From Aurelia coerulea (taxonomy: Eukaryota; Cnidaria; Scyphozoa; Semaeostomeae; Ulmaridae), in assembly GCA_039566865.1 (NCBI GenBank), contig CM076959.1, positions 6,059,501 to 6,123,500 of the forward strand: a stretch of 64,000 nucleotides of DNA, in the 5' to 3' direction. A program made the position numbers and the translations under genes. Below the pieces are notes generated by a model. The model was not told the origin of the DNA, made no database searches, and saw nothing but the letters and a program-made list of their open reading frames with translations. Numbering within the stretch: the first letter of the stretch is position 1; each line of letters begins with the position of its first letter. Below, piece after piece: positions 12,236-24,419 of this stretch.

Positions 12236-14032
12236 TGCATCTGCTTTGCATTTTTTATTATTTAGGTAATAGGCACCATATGAGTGGTAAACAAAACCGG
12301 TTTCCACCAGGTTGAGAGCATTTTCCTTTCTGTATGGTTTGGAAACTAGGACCACAAAAGGCAAGGAACGGTCCTCAGAATTTGGGGCCAGGAGACCGAC
12401 CTGTTACCAACTGTGCATCCACAGTGCTTTCATTCAAATCAAATCTGAAAATACCATTTCATTCATTATAATTCAAAACGGTCCTCGATACTAAACTTAA
12501 AACAATCACTGCATCGATATGCTACACCGTCAAATCTCAGAGAACAGCAACACAAGCACAACAAAACTTGCACCCACCTGAAGGAATGAACTCTGGATTT
12601 TTTCTTCGCTCCTTAGAGCAACACAGCACAATCTCTCAGCTTCCAGACGTTGATACTATGTTGATCTTACGACGTCTTAGTAGTCTAATTTCGTCAAAAG
12701 CCAAGTGTAAAATGTAAATCAATGTTCTCTGCAGAAAACAGGCTTGTCAAGTTAGTCTTGTTGCTTCAGCTGCCAATAGGCCTAATAACCCTTTTGCATA
12801 GAGACCATGCTTATACCAAGTTCTCAATGATTCTGCTCTTGTAATGGAAGTTTTCCCGAGAATCTGCGAGCCGTGATTATATCTCATGCAGCTGGCGTTG
12901 TTAAAGTCACCAGAAAGTGGCATTTTCTGCTTTTTAAACAGTTTACCAGAGGCTTCGCGTCGAGCTTCGCATGACTCCCAGGCTGAACTGCAGTTAAAAA
13001 CATACCACGCCACAGCGAGTGATAATCAAAGTACGTCACACATTCCAGTTTGGCCGCGCATTATTTTTCGCACAAAGAAACTTGATAATTGGCACTTTAG
13101 GGCTTAAAATATGATACTTATAGAAACAATATACAGGAAATAATTGCATCATTCGATTCAGCGGCTCTTGTTTATTCATAGTCATTACAAAAATGGCATT
13201 ATCAAAATTTTCACTACTACACTTCAGTGGCACTTTAAAATTTGAGGTTTTTTTAAACTAGAAAAAATCACGCCAAAAACTAATTTGTCACTCAAGAACA
13301 GACTCAGCATCCTGACTAAATGGGTCATGCACCTAAAGTAGTAGATTTTTTAGGGTTCATCAACAAAACACTTATGTTCCCGTTAACAGGTTTTGTCCCT
13401 TGAGATATGAACGTGCTTGCCCCCACCTGCTTAAGGGATAAACTTTGCTGCCTCTGGTCAAAGCTTCCTAGGCCTGCAAGTACTTATGTTATTTTAATTT
13501 ATTTTCTTGTTGCGGGCCCAACTACCTTCCATTTTTTTCTAGAAAGGCGAGTATAAGTAATGGAAATTTTTCAAAGTCGTAAGTATATAAATGCAATGAA
13601 AAAAGCTTATTTACGATCTTAAACTTTTTATTTAGTTGGCCATTTTGCTTACTTATCAAGAAGATTTTCGTCCCCAAGAAGATAATTTTAACAGATTCAG
13701 GTAAGACCCACCCCCTAACGGACAAGTGAACAGCTACAATCTTTTGCTGATGACCCCTTACTCCAGACTGATAAGTTTGCAAAGTGCGCACGGAAGATGT
13801 GCGCCTGGCTATTGTTTTAAGAAGAATGGTTCTATTGTTATTCCTTTGTTATACATGAAATTGCGCGCGGAAGATCTTCTGCGCGCACGACAAGGATAGC
13901 AGTCTGGCCCTTACTGTGGAAACAATATGCTGCAAATTGTTTACTCTAGGAGTAGGAGGAGGCTAGTTGTGTAAGCATACACAACATACAAGACTGTAAT
14001 TCTCATTTTCCAACAAGACTTACCATCATCAT
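12236..14032. other. No gene recognised; end of a dispersed element and GC palindromes
   Basis: The inverse copy of AGTGCCACTGAAGTG (compare 2455) is at about 13220. Two palindromic GC words, TGCGCACGGAAGATGTGCGC near 13780 and TGCGCGCGGAAGATCTTC... near 13863, lie about 85 bp apart and share the core GGAAGAT. No exon is supported. Confidence 0.4.
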
Positions 14033-15405
14033 CTGGGGCTATGTTGTTGCTAGATGAGGAACTGCCTAGCAACAGTTGAGGCACATCATCGCTTACAGCA
14101 TCCTCCTGATGACACACCCCTTTCCCTTCCTTTTTTTCCGAACATAGGGCTTTGGACGCTTTCTCTCACTTGAGATTCTCCTTGGATTATCAAAAATGTA
14201 ATTTGGAGTTCTGGAGCCACTGGTATATATGCGGACGGCTCGTCTGGTGCAATCAGTACCAGCTGTAAAAGTTGTTGCACTTGTACTTGTAGCACCAAAA
14301 GTAGGTCCATCATGCCCATCTTCATCACCAGGTCCAGGAGAAGATCCACTATTTCCAACAGCCATAGCCTTTAACTTTCTTTCCGCAGCTTCAATCATCT
14401 CGCTAACAAAATTTTCCTGAACAGGTCTCTCGTTTTGATGTGATCTACCTCCACTGGATTCCATGATGAAAATAATTACTCATCTATTAACTTTATAGGT
14501 TGAAAGCAAAGAGCAACAAATAAGAGTTCACTGGCCAATCTGCTAGCATCTTTCGCTAGTCTCGGAACGGGCAAGAAAAAGGGAAAAGTGTTTTGAAAAC
14601 GAGGATTTTGTCGGTCGTAAAATGACAAATTTTGATATTTTATATATATGCGTATGGAGCAAGGTTTGGCTTTCGCTTGCGTACATGCTCGCTTGTGCTG
14701 CGAACATCCAAACAATCAAAATAAGCATCAACCATTTCACAACATTTAGCTGTTGAATTTGCATCTACAACTTTTATATTTGTTGGGGATCTTTGTGAAA
14801 GCCATAAAGGACATTGGCAAATTATTCTTCTCTTGTGATTTTACTTCTTCTTGGTGGTCAGTTTCAGTAGTCAGGGCAGCCACGTTTGAATGTGTTTCCT
14901 CATGACATAGAGCTAAATAACAAAAATATTTCATGCTTTGCCACTCATGAGTGCTAACAATGTATCATATTTGATACAATTGATGATAACATCTTTCTGG
15001 ATAAAGTGGCATGCCTTGGCTTTGCCAAAAATTTAGCAAATTTTGTGGTTTAAATCTTACCTTCAAGAGCGCACTGTGATCCACGCCATGTAATTAATGT
15101 GAAAAAAGAGCTTTTAAAAATTGCACCAAATGTATCGTTACCTTGTTCACGATACTCTGAAGCATACGAAAATGCAAACAATTTTCAAATCAAGCAATAG
15201 GAATGGCCAGGTCTATAACGGATAAATTTGATCTTGTGCTCCAACAGGTGACAAATTATTCCTTTTTTGATTGTCTCTATTTTTGTCATTGTCATTAAAC
15301 GGCATTTCTTCTTTATTTGTAGAAGATTTATTTGTAAGAGATTCCGATGACAAAGAAATCTCATTAGTCGCTTGTCTTTGACTCGTTGAGGCCATATTGT
15401 TTTGT
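14033..15405 (-). CDS. Possible multi-exon gene of unknown function
   Basis: Three minus-strand blocks look exon-like. One starts [19 protein letters not shown] with an ATG near 15389 after a GC-rich leader. One (about 14912-14752) follows a good acceptor (TTTTTGTTATTTAG) and reads [18 protein letters not shown]. One starts [19 protein letters not shown] at 14464, is rich in Gly/Ser, then basic, and ends at a strong donor (GATGATGATG|GTAAGT) near 14033. The last block needs a one-base frameshift in a seven-A run to stay open to the donor. The blocks were not joined with matching phases, so they may belong to different genes. The low-complexity, charged composition gives no family. Treat as a hypothesis. 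Confidence 0.25.
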
Positions 15406-15419
15406 TCCGTTCCCAAAAA

Positions 15420-17627
15420 CTGCAGCCTCCTGTTCGTCGTCGTAGTGAGCTGCGTCGTGCAATCGTAAGTTCACTAATGCTTACTACACTACCATTGATG
15501 CTTGAAATTTTTCGCAGTACTGGAGTTTCTTAATTTTTCTAGCTATCTGAGAGCTTAGTTTCATATGTGCAAATATTATAATTTGATACATTCCCAGCCT
15601 TGTCAAGTATGTGGTGACACCAGAGACAAGGGCGGCTGGGAGTAAATTTCCTTTGGTATTACTTTTAACACTATCTGTACTGGGCGACTTTTTAGGTATT
15701 TTGTACTGGAGGGGGGGGGCGTTTTTGCCCCCCCCTCTTTTTCTCTAAAACTACAAAAGATATCAAAACTCCAAAACTACTTACCCCTATTGTTCTTTAG
15801 ACAATTTGCTATTCAAATATAACAATTACAATTAATAAGTCACGTGATTCGTTGCTAGGCAACCGAAAAACTGACGAAAATTGGCAAATTTATACCTTCC
15901 TAACCAGAACAATTCTATTTAATCAACCACTCGACCAATTTTCTCCAAATTTGTTTCAAATAATTGGAAACATGTTACAATTTAAAAATAAATACTATGC
16001 AAAATATTTAGTTTCTATTTTTAGCACAATTTGCCTTAAATTAGATTATATCTTAAATTATATCAAATGAAAGTACTCATCAAATTCAATCAAGTGGTGC
16101 ATGTTTGAGATCGATCAAGCACACGAGACGAAAACTACGGACATTTTAAGCTTTTTTTTGTTGACTACTTTCAAAATATGGTATTACTGTGGTCACATGA
16201 TCAGATGTAGAACAATGAAATGTTAAGAATTTAATTGCCTATGAAATTTGAGTAAAAGTCACCAAAACTGGTGGTTATATCTGTTGTCGTTTTTGCGTAA
16301 CGCAGCAAAATCTGTAAGGGGGGCCTCCCCCAGTACGAAAAGGGTTAAAAATTTGGAAAATGCCCAAGACAGGAGACTGGTAACAATTTCTTCGCGAAGC
16401 GAAGGAATTGTTCACCCTTCCAGCTGGGGGTATGGGGGCGCTGTGAGCCCCCCCATTGGGGTTCAGGGGCGAAGCCCATGGAAAAATTAGCGTTTTTGAT
16501 GAATTACAGCCTTAAATTGTCTCTAAATGACAACAAACAGCGGTTGCAGCTAATCTTCCGTTCGAACGTCCTGCGAGCAGTGGCTTTGGATGGCCGAGGC
16601 CGACTAGTTGTGTAAAATATTTTGTGGCTCCTACTTCTTAGCCACCATGCGGGCCCGTTATTAGAATTGCGATTATAATAACGGAAACCCCTGGTGGAGG
16701 GCCCACAAGGGCCTACAAGGAGCCTTGGGACCAGCAACAAGAAACATATATGTAAATAAGTCGTTCTATTTACTTTTGAAAAATCTCGCAAAACCAGGCA
16801 AGGCCAACAATAAAATGAATTCTTCGCTCTATCTCCACATATCCATGAGTAGCTCTCGTATTTTTCTTTCTCGTTACATTCTTAACATTCAATTCTGGGC
16901 ATGGCCTTCCACCCTTTTTCAGCTCGATACCATGCTAGTGCGTTAGTTTCCCCTGTTTTGACATCATGGAAAATACATTTTGAACAACCAAACATCGACT
17001 AGTCACTTGATCTTGCAAAACACGATTCATGTTGAAACAGTTGACAAATTAGTAAGAGCATGTAAGAGCATAAAACAGCGCTAGCAATGGATAACTGGCA
17101 GCGTTATTAGAAATCCAAAACTAATAACGGGGCTGCTAGGCTCCTCTGTCTGAGGAGCCCAAAACAATTGGAATGTGCGTCATCAATGACTTCCAAGACA
17201 AAGAATTGGCTGTATCCGTTATTGGAAACAAGAAAGTAATAACGTGAAGAATGCTTACAATATGGTTTGAAAGACATAAAGGGTTTCAGTCGTTAAGGAT
17301 TAGCAGTCAATTGTCGCTGTCTCGAAATGTATAGAAATTATTCATTGCATTATTCTATAAGTTTGAGAGAAGAAAGCAGCTCCCTCATTGCATAAACTTC
17401 ATTGGCGCAGTGACCTGATTTAGAAACATTACTTGAAAAAACGTGTTCTGATTAAGAAACTTTACTTGAAAAAAAGTGTTATTACAGTAATAACGCTAAT
17501 ACCACTGCCCGCCGCCCCTGAGTCCAGAGAAATTTACCAGTTTCCTTGAAAGCTCCCTCTTATTATTTTGACCTTTGTCCATTTTTGGCTCTAAAAAATT
17601 AGTATCTTCATCTATAGAATACAAAAA
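15420..17627. other. Intergenic; several CGTTATTA hairpins
   Basis: Four short inverted repeats share the word CGTTATTA/TAATAACG: near 16658-16690, 17101-17131, 17221-17246 and 17472-17492. A hairpin with stem CAATTYCTTCGC lies at about 16384-16410, followed by a GGGGCGAAGCCC word also seen at 24355. A G/C run (GGGGGGGGGC-GTTTTT-GCCCCCCCCC) is at about 15710-15735. No exon is supported. Confidence 0.45.
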
Positions 17628-18775
17628 ATGCCTGGAACACCCCCTAAACCAAAGAAAACATAAAGAAAATATGATAATGAGCAATTGAGGAAGACACTTT
17701 TAGAAATTGAAAATGGGTCATCTCTGTACAAGGCCAGCAAAGAAAATGGAGTACCCGAACATGACAATAGCAAAATAGCACATAATGGAAACAGTACAAT
17801 TTTGCCCGAAAGAGAGGAAAACGTTAATGCTGAGTGGGTGAAAGAGAGTGGTTGACGAGGGTTCGGAGCATAGAAATAGGAGGACTAGAATGCGCGGTCT
17901 ATTGTTCTCGTTTGCGTGGGATGGCCAAAGCATGGAGAGCTAAGATGGCGGCAACAAGTGGGCAAGAAGAACTTGGAAGCAAAACTGAATTTTAACGCAC
18001 GTATCATGGTAATGCGAAAGACTTAAGATGCGTTTTCTGGTAAGTTCTCTTCATTTCACAGGAAGGTAAGATTTTATCGTATTTTAAAGTAAATTTGGCT
18101 CAGCTAATGTAAAAATTTGACTCGAAACGAAACGAAAGCGCTTAGGCCCATAGTTAGCCTTATGTACTGTACAAGTCGGAAATGATCCTGATACGCTTGT
18201 TAAGGTTCATATACCGCAATATAAACACAAAACTCAATATCAGAATTCCTTAAACATATATTTATTATAAATCTAAAACGTTTCTGAACTTAAATTATGT
18301 GAAAAATAGCCTCTACCTCATCCTCTTTTAACTGCCTCTTTCCGCTCTGATAAAAGTAGCCGAATACATAATGTCCACATTTCCCAACTGAACAGGAGAC
18401 AAAAACAACATGAATAGTTTGCTTTTAGAGAAACTAACTCACCAGCAGCATATTCCAGCCATATTGCTCCTCAAAAACCACACAATCTATACTCCATAGT
18501 TTCCAGAAAGACAATTGATGTTAAACCTTGCACCAGGGATCTTATTCCTTAAAGGGGGAGGGGGGGGGTTGGTTTTTGTAATGTCTATGTATATGTACAA
18601 ATTAAATAATAGAATAAGATAAAAGATAGTAGAATAAAATTTCCTTTCCTACCAGTCAGTGGAAGATGGCATTTCCTCCATTTGAATGGCCAGGTTAGTT
18701 GACCGCCGCCTGGTACTCGGCGTTCCCTCAGAATCACTGACAATATGTACATTATTTACATTTATGTGTAGTTGT

Positions 18776-21700
18776 CTATTCATTATAAAATAAAATTGTT
18801 TTAGTTAGTTTGTTCCTTCTTGATGGATTATTTCTCTTTATTATTCTTTCAGTATACACCGTTCCAAATTGATGAAAGAAAAGAGTCAAATAATTGCTCA
18901 CAATAAGTTTGATCAGAACTGTGATATGGTCATCTCTCAAGTGGCTATCTAAAATATGGTTCTCCATTGAATGAGCCTGTATGGATGAGAATGTATTATT
19001 CCTTGTCTCTTGAAGAACTGAAGATGTTATTGCTGATGTAACAGAATTTGGAAAGGATGTCCATTTACACAGTTCTTTTCTGGCAAGTTTGTCTACGCGA
19101 CGACTTTATTTTGCAGGCCAGCAGGTCAAGTAATCTGCGGGTCAAACACGAAAGCAAACATGCGGGTCACCATCAGGGCCAAGGGCCCAATACAAAGACG
19201 TATGTGTTTTGTTTGGTATTTTAGGCCGTGAAATGGTCAAAGGCCAATCCCTTGGACGATTTTGATCTCTGCGCTTGGACCATCACAATATTTTTCAAAT
19301 GCTTTCACAAGCTTTTGTTTCAATATCTTTCAACCATGGGATCCTTATTCGTTTGTGGCATTGAAATGCTTTGTGCCAAAGCCAAAGAATGTCTTGCTGT
19401 TCAAATCGTGAACAAAGCCAATCTAAAAATGCAGTAGTGGGCGTATAGATTGATTATATGAGTCTCAGTTTTCCGCACTGAATTGGATGATGAAGTGAAA
19501 GTATAAACATCAGATTGAAAATATTGAACGAAGACAAAGAATCTATGTCGAATGATTGCGAATCGCGACTGATTCGTTAATTTCAATGGTTGAGTTGCTG
19601 GAACATTTTAGATGGATTTGGAAATTCTCTTGATATTGTTTGATAAAATTGGTTGATAAATTTGGTTGATAACGTTGCGAGGATACATGAACTATAACTA
19701 TTATTCAGCACATTTGATTGTTCATTGCTCAGTTCTAAACCATGTGCCTTGTAAGTATTTGCAGGGGGAGGAGACATTCTTAATCTCGATTCGGTGGCTC
19801 CCAAAATCAAATAATAAACTGAACATAATCTGAAACTGAAAGTAGGTAGGGAGACTAATTCAAACATAGTCATTCGACTCTCCAATTCGTCCGAAAGTTT
19901 GATCGTTCGAGAGTTTTCGATTTTAATGGGGCCTACTTCCTGCCTAAACACTCGGAGATAGAGATGCAGTCATGACTCCGATGCAATCCTCATCGCGAGT
20001 GCAGATGATACGATTTGGCTTGACTATTTCTGTCAATCAGATAACGATATTTGTTGTACTGTTATCTAAACCCATTACGGGATGTGCTTGACGTAAGCAA
20101 TACATTTCCAGCTTTTTCATGACATGTCTGGAGGCCACTGAGCCCTTGGCCCTGGTGGTGACCCGCATGTTTGCTTTCGTGTTTGACCCGCAGATTACTT
20201 GACCTGCTGGCCTGCAGAATAAAGTCGTCGTCGCGACTGCGGATCTTTGAAAAGTACATCTCAAGAGTATCTTGTGAAAAGCGATATGTGAGCACATACT
20301 CAAATGGAGATTCCATCCTTTCTAAGAGATTCTTACTTATGGCATGTATGGAAAGAGCTGAAACACAGAACCCAATGACAAATGCTTTTCTTGGGCCCTT
20401 GATTAGAGGAATCCCAGCTGTGTCCTTGAGAGACTCCAGAAACTCATTCCATCTTTCAAGCTACTTTCAATGTCAAAGAAGTTATTCATATCAATTGGCC
20501 TTTTGGTGTGTTTGCCAAATTTGCTTTTAGAGTTTAGCATATCTTTAATAGATTGTTCATTAACAAAATAAAATCACTTGTTGGTTTGCTGTCTTTGAAC
20601 TCTTTCAATTTCAAATTTCTCAGAAAAGATATTGCTGCAGAGACTGAATGGCTATATGTTTGAGCAGCAACGCTAACTTCCATCTTGTGATTTTGCCATT
20701 TTACATGTTTTGTTTTAAGTTTATTTCCAAGATTGAGAATATCTTTTTGCTGAGCACAATAAAGGGCAAGGACATACTCCCAGGATATTCTCTCACCTGT
20801 TGGTGTACAAAACATTTTCATGTCGCTGAAAGCATTTCTTGCCAGTTTGAGCATATGACAAATATCAAATATAACATAAATCTTTTTACCAATTTGGCAT
20901 GGATGGGGAAATGATCATTCAAGCTTCTTTATGTTGCACCCAAGCTTTTCAGCCATTCCAATATTTGTTGGTGCACCATCAAAAACAACAGCATGAACAA
21001 CAGAACCGATTTCACTTAACATTTTGATGGATTCATTAATTAGCTGACAAAGGATATCACAATTTAATCTGTTTGTAAGAAAGTACCCAAGTGGTACATA
21101 CCAATGGTTTTTTTAAACCAGAAATCATGATAACCAATGCATTTGTTGCTATGGTGTCTGTCTCTTCTGCTTTAATGTTTCCATAATCAACAGTGCCAAC
21201 AAATTTTTCATTTTTTGGGTCCCATTTCACCTCTTTCTTTATACTCATTTTGTCAATGATTATGATGCAGTCACTTTGCCCATCTTTAACAAGGTCTGAT
21301 GAAATGCTAGCAGACCATGCACCAAGTGTTGATGGATGTGGCAGACAAAGTGAATTCCTCAAAAATCGGTAAGCCCTAGGGCTGTAAAAATTCAACGAAA
21401 GGGCAAATTCTTTGATTTCATCAGAATATCGTGACCCGGATGAATGATCCCTATTTTTGGCTTCATTTTTAAATATTTCAGTTGTCATATGGCCAAAGTT
21501 TGAGATAATAGAAGAACCAATTTCTTCAGATAGCATTTTTGCTTGCTTCAATTTAAGATCAAGCCTTTGATGGTTTTTTCTTTTCTGATGTTTTTTCTGC
21601 GCAAATTTTGAATAATTTGGTTTTCTTAATTATTTTTTATTTATACTTGGTTTTCACTTTCCTTGGGGACACTGAGGATGCATACAGTAGGTGTGATCAT

Positions 21701-22865
21701 CAAGCCTGGGGTTTTTGGGAGGAATTGTCACAGTATCTGAAGGAACATGCTGAGCCTGAAATTCCCTCTTTTTAGGATTTCTCTCCTTTACAGGCCTCTT
21801 TTGCAAATGCTCTGGGTACTTAAAGATTGAAGGAACAGCATCTTTCTTCAGATACTTTTTACCAAGAGATGTTGAGTGGGGCAAAAGAGATGAATATGGG
21901 TAATCTGTTTCAAGGAAAGGTTCCCCACAAAGATATGAGCTTGCAGTTGGCATCCATTTTTCTCTTTTCATTGCAGAGAGCCATTTTTTAACAGAGTCAC
22001 ATTTCCAAGGGGAAACCTGCAAGAGTTGATACAAAAAGGATCTATGACCAATTCGCAAATAAAAAATAGAGCTTTTGACCAGTTGAATTCTAAGAATGGG
22101 TTGTTTACATCCAGTGCCTCAAAATAATTAAAACCTGAAAGTAGTTTTGGAGTAGCAAACAGTGCTTGGTTTTCTTTCTTGGATGATTCTCAGGTTCAGT
22201 ACAACCATTTTGAGTTTTAAAAGCCCTCAATCAAGTCTTCCAATAAATATTTCATGTTTCTAATTTTGTGTACTGTATTTTATACAGTAGACTGACTGGC
22301 TGTAGGACGTCATGTTTTATTTTTGGGGAAAATAGTATATTTATATATAGACCATACAATTAATGAAGAAGTTGATGTTGTGAATAATTAGATCCATCAA
22401 GGAAAAAAACTTGGCTGAATTCTGGCTCCGGAACGAAATCAATTTTTATCTTTGCCTGTGTTTTGAAGGAAATGTCAAGTTGGCCTTGACAGCAGTTTGC
22501 AGCACTATTATGAGGCGTTCCTGTGCTGTGTGTGGATTGGTTGAAGGATCTAGTACAATAATTTCTGCAAAAAATATACACAAAATCTTACTTGACTACC
22601 AGTGTTTCTATCGAAAAACTTGCAGTTCGAAAACTGAACAACTGGCATGGTTCTTGGAGGTACCAGGAAGAAGATCCTAAACTAAACGGGCCTAACTAAG
22701 AAACGTCGTATACATCACAACAAAACTGTGTTAATCCTATACCGCAGTTCAAATATGCTTATTTACCACTTACTTGTGAAAAGAAACTTTCTTTCCTGGT
22801 TCTCCACCATTTCTCCCACTTTGCCACCGCTTCTCGCAATTAATTGACGCGCAAGACTTTACCAT
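18776..22865 (-). pseudogene. P-type transposase (THAP9-like), decayed and interrupted
   Basis: Exon 1 (22865-22774) begins MVKSCASINCEKRW, giving the first Cys pair (CX4C) of a THAP zinc finger, and ends at a GTAAGT donor. Exon 2 starts at 22016 after a TTGCAG acceptor and continues KKWLSAMKREKWMPT, then YLCGEPF, where the expected CX2H has Pro in place of His; a one-base loss in an A-run breaks the frame. The core at 21.6-21.1 kb has LNFYSPRAYRFLRNSLCLPH and DKMSIKKEVKWD. FDGAPTNIGMAEKLG follows near 20.97 kb, then MLKLARNAFSDMKMF (20.85 kb) and LTYRFSQDTLEMYFSKIRSR (20.3 kb). The last exon (18776-18967) ends RRNKLTKTILFYNE. The Mutator-like insert splits the reading just after IRSR. Many stops and frameshifts make it non-functional. 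Confidence 0.85.
19091..20237. mobile_element. Mutator-like non-autonomous element inside the P transposase
   Basis: The 1125-bp insert (19102-20226) has inverted arms of about 90 bp beginning GACTTTATTTTGCAGGCCAG and containing CTGCGGGTCAAACACG. It is flanked by GTCTACGCGAC (19091-19101) and GTCGTCGCGAC (20227-20237), an 11-bp duplication with two mismatches. Removing it rejoins the P transposase reading. It has no coding capacity and shares its terminal GACTT and internal GCGGGTC words with 11281-12225. Confidence 0.75.
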
Positions 22866-23472
22866 CTTACCTCAGTAGTCAGCTACGGTCGGTTTTCCCG
22901 CGAATTTCTTTTGCCCACTTGTGGCTACCATTTTAGTTCCCCATGGTTCGGCCATATCATGTGACCGACCGCGCATTCTAGTCCTTCTATTTCTATGGTT
23001 CGGAGAATCACCCTCCCTTGTTTGGGAAGCAGTCAAACAGGTACTTGCCAAAGCTGGGAGATGTATTGCCACTTTTCAGTCCAGTTACCCAGGAAAATCA
23101 TGGTGGTATGGATTCCTAGGCATCCTTACCTACACATGCTGCGACCAAAGCCCCTTGAATTATCAAGAGCCACTGCAGGCTCACAAGAGAAGGTCTACGC
23201 TTGGTTCAACGCATACAAAGAGTTTCTTGCAGAGCAGAATATTTCATCAGCAGATCAAATCTACGGCTGTGACGAGTCTGGATTCCCCTTACAGACTACT
23301 TCAAGCACAAAAGTTTGTATTGAAAAATGAATGAAGAGGGCATCCCATCTAGCCAGTTCCTCCAAAACGTCCATCACCACACTCCATTGCATCTCTGTCA
23401 GTGGGTCAGTTGTCCCCCCAGCAGTATATTTCCTGGAAAAGCTCTGAATCCATAATATTATCTGGGATGTTC

Positions 23473-23540
23473 TTTTAACCGGACCCTACGACCCTACGAC
23501 CCGGACCATACGACCCAGGACCATACGGCCCTATGCCCCT
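23473..23540. repeat. GGACC/CCTACGACC-rich block
   Basis: A short run of CCTACGACC, GGACCATACG and CCCAGGACC words, related in composition to the arms at 7997-8064 and 9566-9633. It marks the 3' break of the pogo-like gene. Confidence 0.45.
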
Positions 23541-24419
23541 ACAACTCAAGTTTATTACTTAGATTTATTTTGCTGTGTTAGAGATTAGCAAGAAAGAGCC
23601 ACGTGATGCTTGTATTGGAGGACCCACTGATGGTTGATTGGTGAACACACAAGACATATTTAGGTGTCAATGTTACCTGGCCAGGCAGATTCGATGAACT
23701 CGGACAGAGCAAAGAATGAAGCAAGAAATTAAAAACCCAGCCTTTGTAAACAAAACTTCAAATAAATGAACATAGAATCGATAAATATCCCCATAGACGT
23801 AGGAACCGGGGGCCATCAAGCCCGGGGGGTTAACTTGGACCAAAAGATGATGGGGACGTGCCGCCCAAATTGTAGCGTCATACCCACCCTTATCAATTCA
23901 CATAATATTTTCATACCCACTTTTAAGGATTTGGAGAAAAACATACCCAGTTTTATGGTTTCCAAATTGAACTGTATGTAACATGCATGGGATTGAATAA
24001 GAACGTAAATAAACTACAACTAACATTTTATATGTTTTTTCTTTATAAGAGACTTGGATCTGGCCATAGCACTAAACGTTTCATAATTCAACAAGCAAAT
24101 TTTCGCATTTTAGTACTAGACAGCTTCTTAATTTGCTGCAGATATGTTTCTTGAGATCTACAGTGGCGGCCTGGCTTTTTTCGTCTGGTGGGGCCGGCAG
24201 CGAAATGGCGCCCCCTTATATCAAGCATAGTCGTCAAGTTTCTGACGAGATTGGCAATGTTGCAACTTTCTTCCGCTTACTCTTTTGAGACCCTGACCTG
24301 CCCCAAGGCTAGATTCAGACATCAAGTGCGACTAATGTAAATTGTGACGGTCTGGGGGCGAAGCCCACAAGAAAATTTATTACAATAGGGGCAAATTAAA
24401 TGAGGGGTTTGAGGGCAAG
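23541..24419. other. No gene recognised
   Basis: An ACGTAGGAACCGGGGG word near 23797 resembles one end of the CGTAGG MITE family, but no partner end was found. CAGTGGCGGCCTGG near 24166 resembles a hAT-type terminus, also unpaired. Confidence 0.35.

Larger units (their letters stand above)
17861..23005 (-). mobile_element. P-like transposon with 8-bp target duplication
   Basis: The direct repeat GTTCGGAG (17861-17868 and 22998-23005) flanks a 5129-bp insert (17869-22997). The ends are 31-bp inverted repeats starting CATAGAAATAG and ending GCGCGGTC, with one mismatch. Both an 8-bp duplication and a 31-bp terminal repeat are hallmarks of P elements. Similarity between the ends continues another ~80 bp, to an ATG-containing word (AAGTGGGCAA) present at both ends. 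The element carries a THAP/P-type transposase pseudogene on the minus strand and sits inside the pogo-like gene. Confidence 0.9.
17628..23470 (+). pseudogene. pogo/Tigger-like transposase, split by a P element
   Basis: The 5' part (17628-17868) starts at an ATG and reads MPGTPPKPKKT, a stop, then RKYDNEQLRKTLLEIENGSS and LYKASKENGVPE, a CENP-B/psq-type helix-turn-helix. The 3' part (22998-23470) continues in the DDE region: LVWEAVKQVLAKAG, KPLELSRATAGSQEKVYAWF, ADQIYGCDESGFPLQT with the CDESG motif typical of the first catalytic Asp region of this family, then KTSITTLHCISVSGS. At least one stop and two frameshifts are present in addition to the 5.1-kb insertion. The protein would stop well short of the full DDE domain; the sequence breaks into a GGACC-rich repeat at 23473. 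It is an inactive remnant. Confidence 0.8.

Noticed and set aside
22872..23072. Minus-strand frame crossing the right end of the P element
   Set aside because: It spans the insertion boundary and pogo antisense sequence; only the ATG at 22865 begins a recognisable THAP exon.
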